This document shows positions 17,191 through 24,841 of a stretch of DNA of 40,238 nt, one piece after another. The notes under the pieces were generated by a model. That model worked only from the letters and a program-made list of their open reading frames with translations, ran no database searches and was not told the origin of the DNA. Each line of letters opens with the position of its first letter. The first letter of the stretch is position 1. The DNA is taken from the NCBI GenBank assembly GCA_021833665.1, contig JAKBES010000008.1, positions 1-40,238 on the forward strand, given 5' to 3'. The position numbers and the translations under genes are program-made. Source of the DNA: Acidobacteriota bacterium (GTDB taxonomy: Bacteria; Acidobacteriota; UBA4820; DSQY01).

Positions 17191-17635
17191 GCTCCCTCCC
17201 TGTTGATTGGCTGCGAATGGCCAGGGCCATGGCCCTGGCAAGTTCGGCGGCCGCGGCCGCCGGATTGATGACGCTGACCCACACCTCCTGCCAGGGGTAA
17301 ACCCCGGCCCAGATTCCTTCCGCCCCTTCCTCGCGCAGCGCGAGCTCGTGGAAGGGGATGACGCTCTCGATGGCCGGAACCGCGAAGCCCAGGTTCGGCG
17401 CGGGCGCGGCCAGCCGCAGCAAGAGTCCCTCCTGGAAGGATTCCTCCGCCTCCCCGATGAGCGTCGACGTGTTCACCACGGTGATGAGCCGCCCCCGCAT
17501 GAACGCCGTGGCCATCAGGTGGGGGAAGGATTGAGCCAGCGGGAAGAGGCGCGGCATGGCGGCGATCTCCTCGAGGTGGCCCGTGGCCCAGCCCACCCTG
17601 CGCGTACCGATCCTCGTGACGAGCAACTGCTGCAC
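17180..17635 (-). CDS. cheW: CheW-like chemotaxis adaptor
   Basis: A 151-residue single-domain CheW-like protein that would couple the receptor to CheA. The pattern of two small beta-barrels is visible (LVTRIGTRRVGWATGHLEEI, RGRLITVVNTSTLIG, LGFAVPAIESVI), but several residues common in CheW are changed, so it is a divergent member. The start is GTG 17635 with AGGAG about nine bases upstream; the gap to the receptor gene is 31 bp. The Ala-rich C-terminal tail overlaps cheY. Confidence 0.82.
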   Translation of the reverse strand: MQQLLVTRIGTRRVGWATGHLEEIAAMPRLFPLAQSFPHLMATAFMRGRLITVVNTSTLIGEAEESFQEGLLLRLAAPAPNLGFAVPAIESVIPFHELALREEGAEGIWAGVYPWQEVWVSVINPAAAAAELARAMALAIRSQSTGREHAS

Positions 17636-17666
17636 CCTGGAGATCTCCTGGCGGGTTCCGGCCCCG

Positions 17667-18908
17667 CTATAGCTTGAATCTGTCCACGAGGGACCGGAGG
17701 CGGTTGGCCTCCGAAAGCAGGGCCTGGGCCTGCTGGTTGATGGACTCCATGCTGGCCGTGGTCTCCTCCGTGGCGGCGGAGGCCTCCTGGGTGCCCGCGG
17801 CGTTGTCCGTGGCCACGCCCTGAATCTCCTCCATGACGCCGCTGAGCTGTTCCATTCCCTCGGCTTGGCTCACGGCTCCCTGGGCGATGGTGCGCACGGA
17901 ATCCTGCGTTCCCGTGGCTCCGGCGGTGATGCGCGTGAGAGCCTCGGTTACGGCCGCGGTCTTGCGGTGCCCCAGTTGGGCCGCCGTGCGCGTTTCTTCC
18001 ATTCGGGTGGAGACTTCCTGCGTCCGCCCCGTGATGTTCTGGGCGAGGCGCGCGATCTGAGCGGCCATTTCCCTGGTGTTCTCCGCCAGACGGCGCACCT
18101 CCTCGGCCACAACGGCGAAGCCCCGGCCCGCTTCCCCGGCCCGGGCCGCCTCGATGGTGGCATTGAGGGCGAGGATGTGGGTCTGATGGCTGAGGGTGGT
18201 GATGCCCTCCACGAGGGCATGGATCTCCGTGGCTTGGTCCTTGAACGTGTGGACCTGGCCCGTGGACTGCTCCACCTGGGCCAGGATGTCGCTCATGGCC
18301 CGGCTCGCCTCCTCGGCCGCGGCAGCGCCCTCGGCGGCGCGGCGGGCGGAGACCGAGGCCTCCTCCTCCGCGGAGCGGCTCCGGTCGGCGATGACGAGGG
18401 CCGTGGTGGCGATCTTTTGGGTCACCTCCGCGGCGCGCTCTACGCTGGATGCCTGGGTTTCGGCCCCTTTGGCGATGTTCTGGATGTTGGCCGCCACTTC
18501 GGATGTGCTGGCGGTAACCTCGGTGGTGGAGACGGACAGGTTCTGGACGGCCTCGTACATGAGGCCCGTGCTGGTCTGCACCTGCCGGACGATATCGCGG
18601 AGGCTTGCCATCATGGTCCTGAGTGACCCCGCGAGCATCCCCACCTCGTCGTCCGTCTCGACCCGAACGTCCTGCGACAAGTCACCCTCGGCCACCTTTT
18701 GACTGGCCTCCGCCAGGCTCACGAGACGCCTTGTCAGGAAGCGGGCCCCCGCCCACGCCGATAGGAGGGCCATGGCCAGGCCGGTGAAGAAGACGATGAG
18801 GCGGTTCTGGGACAAGTCGTGGGGGTTGATCCAGTAGTCGAGGGCAAGGCCCACGAGGATGGGCAGCATGACGGCGCCGACGAAGGCCCACGCGATTTTC
18901 TTTCTCAT
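17667..18908 (-). CDS. Methyl-accepting chemotaxis protein lacking a ligand-binding domain
   Basis: A 413-residue receptor-type protein. Two membrane segments (about 5-25 and 37-58) are separated by only about 11 residues, so there is no periplasmic sensor domain. A HAMP domain follows (about 58-112), then a long helical signalling region whose hairpin tip contains [20 protein letters not shown] and [13 protein letters not shown], the CheA/CheW contact site. It must sense through the membrane, HAMP or a partner protein. ATG 18908 overlaps the cheR stop (ATGA); a longer reading to 18962 runs into cheR. Flanking helices are Ala/Glu-rich and could hold methylation sites for CheR. Confidence 0.93.
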   Translation of the reverse strand: MRKKIAWAFVGAVMLPILVGLALDYWINPHDLSQNRLIVFFTGLAMALLSAWAGARFLTRRLVSLAEASQKVAEGDLSQDVRVETDDEVGMLAGSLRTMMASLRDIVRQVQTSTGLMYEAVQNLSVSTTEVTASTSEVAANIQNIAKGAETQASSVERAAEVTQKIATTALVIADRSRSAEEEASVSARRAAEGAAAAEEASRAMSDILAQVEQSTGQVHTFKDQATEIHALVEGITTLSHQTHILALNATIEAARAGEAGRGFAVVAEEVRRLAENTREMAAQIARLAQNITGRTQEVSTRMEETRTAAQLGHRKTAAVTEALTRITAGATGTQDSVRTIAQGAVSQAEGMEQLSGVMEEIQGVATDNAAGTQEASAATEETTASMESINQQAQALLSEANRLRSLVDRFKL

Positions 18909-19705
18909 CCCGCTCCCCCAGTCCGTTCGTAGATGCGTGCGTCCCTCTCCACGAGGGCCCACGGCCCCAGGGCGGCGCGGGGCAGGATCTCCACGCGCCC
19001 CAAGACCAGGAGTCCGCCGGGGACCAGGGCCCTCGCCGCCTCATGAAGGAGGCGGCCCTGGGCCGATTCAGTCAAGTAAATGAAAAAGTTTCTCATCATG
19101 ACCAGGTGAACGCCGTCCGCCGGTATTCCGCCGCCCAGATCACAGCAGACGGGCTGGATGCGGGCGGCGATGTCCTCCGTTATCCTGGACGTCTCTCCCT
19201 CGCCTCTAAAATACCTCGCCCTCCGCCGCAAGTCCACCTTTTCCGTGGAGCGCCGGGGCCAGAAGCCGGTTCGAAGCGCGCTCAGAGACCCGCGGGATCG
19301 GTCCAAGGCCACGATATGGCCCCGCAGGCCGAGCTCGCTCATGAGGATGGCCAGGCTCACCGCCTCTTCCCCGGTTGAGCAGGGTGCGCACACGGCGCGG
19401 AGGGTGGCCCACCCCGGGCGGGACGTCCTGGCCACGAGTTCCCGGCCCAAGGCATGAAACACTTCGGGATTCCGGAAGAACTCGGTGGTAGGCACCAGGA
19501 ATTTGGAGGCGAGGGTCAGGGCCTCCGCGGGTTCGCCGCGTATAAGGGCGAGATAGGATGGCACGTCCGGTGTTCCCGTGGCCCTCATGCGAGACCAGAG
19601 GCGCCGGGCCAGGAAGGCGGGACGGTAGATCTCTCCCTCCATGCCCAGAGCTTGGGCCATCCAGGCCCTCAGGGCAAGCAAATCTTCGTCCTTGAGCTTC
19701 AGCAT
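18905..19705 (-). CDS. cheR: Chemotaxis methyltransferase CheR
   Basis: A 266-residue SAM-dependent methyltransferase that methylates receptor glutamates for adaptation. An N-terminal helical domain (about 1-75) is followed by the Rossmann domain with [12 protein letters not shown], corresponding to the CheR 'CS.GeEpYSlA' motif, and [13 protein letters not shown], corresponding to 'RNvliYf'. The substitutions (A-V for P-Y, F-F for V-L) mark it as divergent. Start at 19705 overlaps the amidohydrolase stop by 7 bp; the ribosome-binding site is weak, so coupling is likely. A much longer open frame continues upstream antisense-like through the amidohydrolase and is not used. No cheB is seen. Confidence 0.9.
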   Translation of the reverse strand: MLKLKDEDLLALRAWMAQALGMEGEIYRPAFLARRLWSRMRATGTPDVPSYLALIRGEPAEALTLASKFLVPTTEFFRNPEVFHALGRELVARTSRPGWATLRAVCAPCSTGEEAVSLAILMSELGLRGHIVALDRSRGSLSALRTGFWPRRSTEKVDLRRRARYFRGEGETSRITEDIAARIQPVCCDLGGGIPADGVHLVMMRNFFIYLTESAQGRLLHEAARALVPGGLLVLGRVEILPRAALGPWALVERDARIYERTGGAG

Positions 19706-21120
19706 GGCCGGTCCCCGCTGGGAGGCGGAGCAAATACGAGCCGCTGGGATTCGGAGGTCCGTCCCAGAGCCTCGGGTGCCTCGCAGCCAAGGAGCGTGCA
19801 GGCAAAGGCCGGATCCATTTGATGCGGCGGAGCATACGCGCGAAGGACGTCCTCGACGGAAAGGCGCTCGGAGGGATCCTCCCGGCCCGCGGCCGCGAGG
19901 AAGTTGCGCGCGGGATCTGGCGGCTCGATGGGAAAGTCTGTGCCCATACGGAGGGGCACTCCTGCCCGAAGGAGGGAGCCCCACCGGTAGGCCCGGGACA
20001 TTCTCCGGCCGAGACGGCGGCCCGCCCAGCTTCTGTCCGAGAGATAATGGCAGGGCTGAATGCCAGCCGCGACTCCCAGGACTGCCATGCGTCTCACGTC
20101 GTCGTCCGAGACGAGCTGAGCGTGCTCTATGCCCAGGCCCGCCGTGCCCCACATGGCAGCGGCGTCCAGGACTTGCCCCACGGCCCGGTCGCCGATGGCG
20201 TGGACCGCCGGCACCAGCCCCGCCGCTCCCGCTTCCTTCAAGACACGAGCCATCTCCTCCGTCTCCCACAGGAGAAATCCCTCCGTGCCGGGAGCATCGC
20301 TGTAGGGCTCGCGCAGCGCGGCGCCGCGGCTTCCCAATGCGCCGTCGGCGAAGAGCTTGATCCCTCTCAGGTGAAAGCGGGAGCCCGTCGCCGGGGCGGG
20401 CAGATCGCGCTGGCCGGGGCGCACCCACGCGAAGCCCTCTACGGGAAGGGGCAGGGCCCCCTCGCGGTCCAGCGATGCCAGGACGTCCACGTGGGCGGGC
20501 TCCAGTCCCATGTCCGTGACCCCGGCGAGGCCTGCCCCTCGGAGGTGATTCAGGGCATTGAGAACACGGCGGCGCAGATCCCCGATTGAAGGAGCAGGAA
20601 CGTGGGCCGCCAAGCGTTCCATGGCCGTGTCCAGGAGGATACCCGAAAGGCGGCCCCCGTCCCGCAGGAAGGCGCCGCCCGGAGGATCTGGAGCGTCCTC
20701 GTGGATGCCCGCGACGGCCAAGGCCATGGAATTCACCCAGGCGGCGTGGCCATCCACCCGCCGTAGATAAACGGGCCGGCGGGGAAATAGGCGATCCAGC
20801 GATTCGCGGCCCGGATAGACCCCTCCCCAGAGGTTCTGGTCCCAGCCGAATCCTTCGGCCCACGCGCCCGGCACCAGGCCAGCCGCCGCCCGGACCAGGC
20901 ACGTCAAGGCCTCATCCACGCTGGAGCATCCGCGAAGGTCGGCTTGCTCCAGTAGGGCGCCGAGCCATGCCACGTGGCCGTGGTGGTCCCACAGGGGCGG
21001 AAGGATAAGGAGGCAGGGGGCTTCGCGCAGCGGGCCGTCAGAGGGCAGGAGGGAGGCTACCCCCGGTTTGGGGGCGACTTGGACGGGACCTTGGCCTGGT
21101 ACCCATCGAAAGAGGTCCAA
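19699..21120 (-). CDS. Amidohydrolase family 3 (YtcJ-like) metal-dependent hydrolase
   Basis: A 473-residue metal-dependent hydrolase with the TIM-barrel amidohydrolase motifs: the first metal-site HGH (H47/H49), IKLFADGALGSRGA with its lysine near 258, AVHAIGDRAV, IEHAQ, and GTDFPIE near the end. Relatives act on amide or ester bonds of small molecules; no substrate can be assigned. There is no signal peptide. The start is TTG 21120 with a G-rich purine run five bases upstream. It overlaps cheR by 7 bp, so it appears to head the chemotaxis operon, an unusual arrangement. The N-terminal portion before the HxH is short (about 45 residues), smaller than in typical YtcJ proteins. Confidence 0.88.
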   Translation of the reverse strand: MDLFRWVPGQGPVQVAPKPGVASLLPSDGPLREAPCLLILPPLWDHHGHVAWLGALLEQADLRGCSSVDEALTCLVRAAAGLVPGAWAEGFGWDQNLWGGVYPGRESLDRLFPRRPVYLRRVDGHAAWVNSMALAVAGIHEDAPDPPGGAFLRDGGRLSGILLDTAMERLAAHVPAPSIGDLRRRVLNALNHLRGAGLAGVTDMGLEPAHVDVLASLDREGALPLPVEGFAWVRPGQRDLPAPATGSRFHLRGIKLFADGALGSRGAALREPYSDAPGTEGFLLWETEEMARVLKEAGAAGLVPAVHAIGDRAVGQVLDAAAMWGTAGLGIEHAQLVSDDDVRRMAVLGVAAGIQPCHYLSDRSWAGRRLGRRMSRAYRWGSLLRAGVPLRMGTDFPIEPPDPARNFLAAAGREDPSERLSVEDVLRAYAPPHQMDPAFACTLLGCEAPEALGRTSESQRLVFAPPPSGDRPC

Positions 21121-21192
21121 TCAACCCCCTTTTGGCCGTGGCTCAATTCGGGTGCCCCTCGTCCGCCACCCGCACGCTGACGAGCGAGAGCG

Positions 21193-21225
21193 AAAAGTCC
21201 AACCGCGGACGCCCGAACCGGGCTT
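21193..21225 (-). terminator. Possible weak terminator after the PLP enzyme gene
   Basis: On the minus strand GCCCGgttCGGGC (21223-21211) is followed by a second small hairpin GTCC...GGAC and then TTTT. The stems are short, so this is tentative. Confidence 0.3.
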
Positions 21226-21247
21226 CCCTTTGGGTCCCCCTGTCCCC

Positions 21248-22552
21248 CTACAAGGTTCCCAGCGCTTCCTGGAGATCCCGTTGAATGTCTTCGACCCGTT
21301 CGAGACCCACGCTGATCCGGATACCTCCCGGATCGATGCCGGCGGCCACTTGGGCCTCTACGGGGAGGGGCGCGTGGGTCATGGAGGAGGGATGCTCGAT
21401 GAGGGTTCGGATCTGGCCGAGGGAAACGGCCAGGGTCACGCTCAGGGCGTGGTCCGCCAAATGGTTCATGACCTTGCGTCCGGATTCCCTCGCCTCTTCG
21501 GGGCTGCCCTTCAGAACAAAGTAGATCAGGATGCCCGGGGCGAACTTCCCGTCCGAGTCCACCATCTGCTTCTGAGCGAGGGCGTGCTGCGGATGGCTGG
21601 GCAGGCCGGGATAGACCACGCGCGCCACGGCGGGGTGTCCGTCGAGGAAACGTGCGAGGGCCAGAGCCGTCTCCATCTGCCGGCCGGTCCTCAGACCGAG
21701 GGTCGGCAGGCCGTAGACCAGGGGCGGCCACGCGGCTTTCGGGGCCAGAGGCGACCCGAAATCTTTGCGGAAAAGGAGGATGTCCGGCTCCAGAAGGCGG
21801 GGTCCCACCCACATGCCCCCCATGTCGGTGCCGAAGCCGCCCACGTTCTTGGTGATGGACTCCACCACCACGTCGGCACCGAGGGTGAGCGGACGCTGGC
21901 AGAAGGGCGTGGCGAACGTGTTGTCCACGACGATGAAAATCCGCCGCTTCTTGGGATTCCGAGCCGCGTTGGCCCTGTCCACCGCTGCCCGGACCGCGCC
22001 CACGTCCACCAGCTCCAGAATGGGGTTGCTGGGCGTCTCGAAATACACGGCCGCCACGTCCTGAGTGAGGGCCTTGTCCAGGGCATCAAGGTCGAGGCAG
22101 TTCATCATTTTGACCGTGACCCCGAAGCGGGGCAGCCAGTTGGTCAGGAGCGAGTAGGTGCACCCGTAAAGAGTGTGGTGCGCCAGCACCGTGTCCCCCG
22201 ATTTGGCCAGGACGCAGAGACTGGCGGCGATGGCCGCCATACCCGTGGAAAAGGCAACTCCGCACTCGCCCTCTTCCGCCGCCGCCATGTTGTCCTCGAG
22301 CATGGAACGGGAGGGCTCGTCCAGCCGGTCGTAGATGTAGATGGGCGGGTGCGTGTGGCGGTTGAACTCGGGGTTCGCGAACTCTTGAAACCCTTCGGCG
22401 CCCCGCTCGGCGCTGCGCAGGCGATAGGCGGCCGACGCCGAGATGGGCGGCACGATATGATCGCTGTAGTCCCAGTGGGGCGAATGGAAATCGCCGTGGA
22501 TGAGTCGTGTCTCCTTGTGATATCCCCTGTCGTGCTCGTGTTTTCGGGTCAT
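21248..22552 (-). CDS. Cys/Met-metabolism PLP enzyme (cystathionine gamma-synthase / methionine gamma-lyase family)
   Basis: A 434-residue PLP-dependent enzyme that carries out gamma- or beta-replacement or elimination on sulfur amino acids. The PLP lysine is K235 in SITKNVGGFGTDMGG; earlier come FSTGMAAIAA (phosphate contact), the catalytic tyrosine region HTLYGCTYSL, and DNTFATPF with the conserved Asp. The family comprises cystathionine synthases and lyases, O-acetylhomoserine sulfhydrylase and methionine gamma-lyase, and I cannot separate these by eye. The N-terminus (about 50 residues, with DFHSPHWDYSDHIVPPI) is longer than in most members. ATG 22552 has GGAG six bases upstream; the longer reading to 22612 lacks a ribosome-binding site. 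Confidence 0.88.
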   Translation of the reverse strand: MTRKHEHDRGYHKETRLIHGDFHSPHWDYSDHIVPPISASAAYRLRSAERGAEGFQEFANPEFNRHTHPPIYIYDRLDEPSRSMLEDNMAAAEEGECGVAFSTGMAAIAASLCVLAKSGDTVLAHHTLYGCTYSLLTNWLPRFGVTVKMMNCLDLDALDKALTQDVAAVYFETPSNPILELVDVGAVRAAVDRANAARNPKKRRIFIVVDNTFATPFCQRPLTLGADVVVESITKNVGGFGTDMGGMWVGPRLLEPDILLFRKDFGSPLAPKAAWPPLVYGLPTLGLRTGRQMETALALARFLDGHPAVARVVYPGLPSHPQHALAQKQMVDSDGKFAPGILIYFVLKGSPEEARESGRKVMNHLADHALSVTLAVSLGQIRTLIEHPSSMTHAPLPVEAQVAAGIDPGGIRISVGLERVEDIQRDLQEALGTL

Positions 22553-22771
22553 GGTTCTCCCCCCTTTAGGCAGGTTATAGTTTACACCATACCCGGCCGT
22601 TACGAGCCCCACCGTGGGACTTTGCTTTCGGTAGATTCTTCTGGACGATGGGGCGGGCCAAGCCGAGCTGGCGCCTCCTTCCGCGCGGCGACCACCTGCT
22701 CCGCCCCATCACGGCGGGTTGCCCGGGAGGGCCGCGGCGGAGGGCTGCGCCGCCCATCGCGCGGCGGCCGG
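22553..22771. other. Intergenic region upstream of the PLP enzyme gene
   Basis: About 220 bp without a supported gene. On the minus strand TATAAC (22579-22574) could serve as a -10 box for the PLP gene, but I found no matching -35. The rest is GC-rich with short inverted repeats and no clear coding pattern. Confidence 0.4.
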
Positions 22772-22809
22772 CAAACATGAACGAGGGCGGGCTCGTAAAC
22801 CCGCCCTCG
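22772..22809 (-). terminator. Strong Rho-independent terminator after the peroxiredoxin gene
   Basis: On the minus strand a perfect 10-bp stem CGAGGGCGGG / CCCGCCCTCG (arms 22800-22809 and 22782-22791) with an 8-nt loop is followed by TTCATGTTT. It lies just after the peroxiredoxin stop. Confidence 0.85.
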
Positions 22810-22831
22810 CCGGTGTCCCGCAGTGCAGCTG

Positions 22832-23416
22832 CTAGGAGTTGTGCTTCTGGAAGTACGCCTTCGACCCGCTCGGGTCGGCCTTCATGGTGTCGTCGCCGGG
22901 CTTCCAGTTGGCGGGGCAGACCTCGCCGGTCTTCTTCACGGTCTGGATGGCTTGGAGGGTCCTCAGCACTTCGTCCACGTTGCGCCCAATGCCCAGTTCG
23001 TTGACGGTCGCATGCTGGATGACGCCTTCCTGATCAATGATGAAGAGTCCGCGAAGCGCCACGCCGCCGCCGTTGAGCACATCATAGTCCCGGCTCAGTT
23101 CTTTCTTGAGGTCCGCCAGGTGCGGGAAGGGTAGCGAACCCAGGCCGCCTTCCTTCCGGGGCGTCTGCTGCCACGAAAGGTGGACGAAGGTGCTGTCCAC
23201 GGAGGCCGCCATCACCTCGGCCCCAAGCTTCTTGAAGTGATCGTAGGCGTCGGCGAAGGCCGTGATCTCCGTGGGGCAGACGAAGGTGTAGTCCAGGGGA
23301 TAAAAGAACAGCACGACGTACTTGCCTTTGTAATCGGAGAGCTTGATCTTCTTGAAACCGTCCGCTACCACCGCATCCATTTCAAAGTCCGGAGCCTTCT
23401 GTCCTACCAGAGTCAT
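22832..23416 (-). CDS. Typical 2-Cys peroxiredoxin (AhpC/Prx1 type)
   Basis: A 194-residue thiol peroxidase that reduces hydrogen peroxide and organic peroxides. The peroxidatic cysteine is C47 in FVCPTE and the resolving cysteine is C167 in EVCPANW. It has both the GGLG motif (90-93) and a C-terminal YF (188-189), features of the overoxidation-sensitive class in which the C-terminal helix slows disulfide formation. ATG 23416 has AAGGAGG six bases upstream. It is a monocistronic unit closed by a strong terminator; no AhpF or thioredoxin reductase gene is adjacent. Confidence 0.95.
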   Translation of the reverse strand: MTLVGQKAPDFEMDAVVADGFKKIKLSDYKGKYVVLFFYPLDYTFVCPTEITAFADAYDHFKKLGAEVMAASVDSTFVHLSWQQTPRKEGGLGSLPFPHLADLKKELSRDYDVLNGGGVALRGLFIIDQEGVIQHATVNELGIGRNVDEVLRTLQAIQTVKKTGEVCPANWKPGDDTMKADPSGSKAYFQKHNS

Positions 23417-23726
23417 GTTGGGCCTCCTTCCGCGCACCTAGCGCTCGGTTCGGGTTAGACAAACTTCTTCGGGGAATCCCCCCACTCACTACTCAGCAAA
23501 GGGCGTGCCATGCCAAACCGACGATTTAAATGGCGTTGTTTCTCGCGTGAAACCCAGCAGGGCCTTGGGGCGTTACACCAAGGGAACGAGAATGGTTCGC
23601 CGCCGCTCGGCGTTCAAGGGTTATGGAGAGGGAGAATGCCCGCAACTAATAAGAGGCCCAGGGACCGTGTTCGTGCGGGCCAAGTCTGGTACGTCACTTG
23701 CTGAGGCTCACCTTTGTGGAGGCCCG
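23417..23726. other. Intergenic region between peroxiredoxin and PTPS genes
   Basis: About 310 bp between divergent genes, with AT-richer patches around 23515-23560. Near 23478-23495 the minus strand reads GTAGTGAGTGGGG, resembling the heptamer array at 12414. A 64-codon frame (23510-23704) ends in WYVTC and faintly recalls the N-terminus of Y1-type transposases; I do not call it a gene. No clear promoter boxes were found for either flank. Confidence 0.4.
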
Positions 23727-24134
23727 ATGCAGACTCTCTTGACGGTCAAGACCCATTTTTCCGCCGCACACCGGCTTTCCCAGCCGGCCTGGGACGATGA
23801 CAAGAACGCCCAGGTCTTCGGACTGTGCGCCAATCCCAACGGCCATGGGCACAACTACGAGTTGGAGGTCACCGTGGAGGGTCCCGTGAACCAGGAAACG
23901 GGCATGATCCTGGACATGAAAGCCCTCAAAACTCTTATCCAAGAGGTGGTTCTTGACCGCGTTGACCACAAGCACCTGAACCTCGACGTGCCCTTTCTGA
24001 GAGGGATCATCCCCACGGCCGAGAACCTCGCCGTGGCCTTTTGGGAGGTCCTGGATCCCAGGATCCCCGCCGGGAGACTGTATGAACTTCGACTCCAAGA
24101 AACCGAGCGCAATATCGCCGTCGTCCGCCGCTGA
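23727..24134 (+). CDS. 6-pyruvoyl-tetrahydropterin synthase, mammalian-like type
   Basis: A 135-residue protein that would convert dihydroneopterin triphosphate to 6-pyruvoyl-tetrahydropterin. Zinc ligands are H15, H40 and H42; the catalytic cysteine C34 sits in [11 protein letters not shown] (C-x5-HGH), with D80-H81 in [10 protein letters not shown] and E125 in QETERN. This matches the animal enzyme's spacing and neighbouring residues closely, whereas QueD enzymes of queuosine synthesis usually have C-x3-HGH. ATG 23727 has GGAGG five bases upstream. folE, which supplies the substrate, overlaps its 3' end. Tetrahydrobiopterin-type product is inferred; no sepiapterin reductase is in the window. 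Confidence 0.88.
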   Translation: MQTLLTVKTHFSAAHRLSQPAWDDDKNAQVFGLCANPNGHGHNYELEVTVEGPVNQETGMILDMKALKTLIQEVVLDRVDHKHLNLDVPFLRGIIPTAENLAVAFWEVLDPRIPAGRLYELRLQETERNIAVVRR

Positions 24135-24765
24135 GGCCGCCGACCTGCACCGTTCCGTGGGCGCCGCAGCGGCGCTCCACTTCGTGCCCATGGAGGAGGA
24201 TCGGCTGGAGCCGGGCGACGCCATGGAGCCCATGGTGTCGGGCATGATCGAGGCCCTCGGCGAAGATCCGGCCCGCGAGGGGCTGGAGCGGACCCCCCAC
24301 CGCGTATCCAAGGCCATGCGGTTTCTGACGTCCGGGTACACCACGGACCTGGCTGAAGTCGTGAATGGGGCGGTCTTCGACGCCGAAGGTTACCAGGAAA
24401 TGGTTTTGGTCAAGGAGATTGAGTTCTACTCCCTCTGCGAGCATCACATGCTCCCCTTCTTCGGCAAGGTCTCCGTGGCCTACCTGCCTCACAAGAAGAT
24501 CATCGGCCTCTCCAAGATCCCCCGGCTGGTGGATGTCTTCGCCCGGCGGCTTCAGGTCCAGGAGCGCATGACCCAGCAGGTGGCCGGAGCCATCGACGCG
24601 ATCCTCGCCCCGAGAGGCGTGGCGGTGTCGGCTACGGGGTTTCACCTCTGCATGGCCATGCGCGGGGTGGAGAAGCAGGCCAGCCAGACCACCACGACGG
24701 CGTTTACGGGGCTGTTTCTAGGGGACAGGGACCTTCGCCGGGAGTTTCTCGTCCAGATTCGATAG
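24082..24765 (+). CDS. folE: GTP cyclohydrolase I
   Basis: A 227-residue enzyme that turns GTP into 7,8-dihydroneopterin triphosphate, the entry step to folate and biopterin. Zinc ligands are C119 and H122 ([13 protein letters not shown]) and C190 ([10 protein letters not shown]); [10 protein letters not shown] and the [16 protein letters not shown] segment are also typical. ATG 24082 has GGAG five bases upstream and lies 53 bp inside the PTPS gene; an in-frame ATG at 24190 lacks a ribosome-binding site. The first 45 or so residues are a non-conserved extension. The overlap suggests coupled synthesis of two consecutive enzymes. Confidence 0.95.
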   Translation: MNFDSKKPSAISPSSAAEAADLHRSVGAAAALHFVPMEEDRLEPGDAMEPMVSGMIEALGEDPAREGLERTPHRVSKAMRFLTSGYTTDLAEVVNGAVFDAEGYQEMVLVKEIEFYSLCEHHMLPFFGKVSVAYLPHKKIIGLSKIPRLVDVFARRLQVQERMTQQVAGAIDAILAPRGVAVSATGFHLCMAMRGVEKQASQTTTTAFTGLFLGDRDLRREFLVQIR

Positions 24766-24823
24766 GGCTAACGGCTGCATCGAGCGGCGAGCCTCCCTCC
24801 GTCGAGCAGAACCGGCGAGGGGT

Positions 24824-24841
24824 GCCCTGAGGCGTCAGGGC
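24824..24841. repeat. Inverted repeat between convergent genes
   Basis: GCCCTGA / TCAGGGC with a 4-nt loop, including the stop codon of the minus-strand Ntn-hydrolase gene and lying about 60 bp after folE. No T-tract follows on either strand, so a terminator role is only possible. Confidence 0.4.

Noticed and set aside
21068-22780. 570-codon open frame antisense to the PLP enzyme gene
   Set aside because: Low-complexity Arg/Gly/His-rich translation with no motif; the opposite strand carries a clear PLP enzyme with catalytic lysine.
23727-24134. Naming the PTPS gene queD
   Set aside because: The C-x5-HGH spacing and the animal-like [10 protein letters not shown] segment differ from typical QueD, and no other queuosine gene is adjacent.
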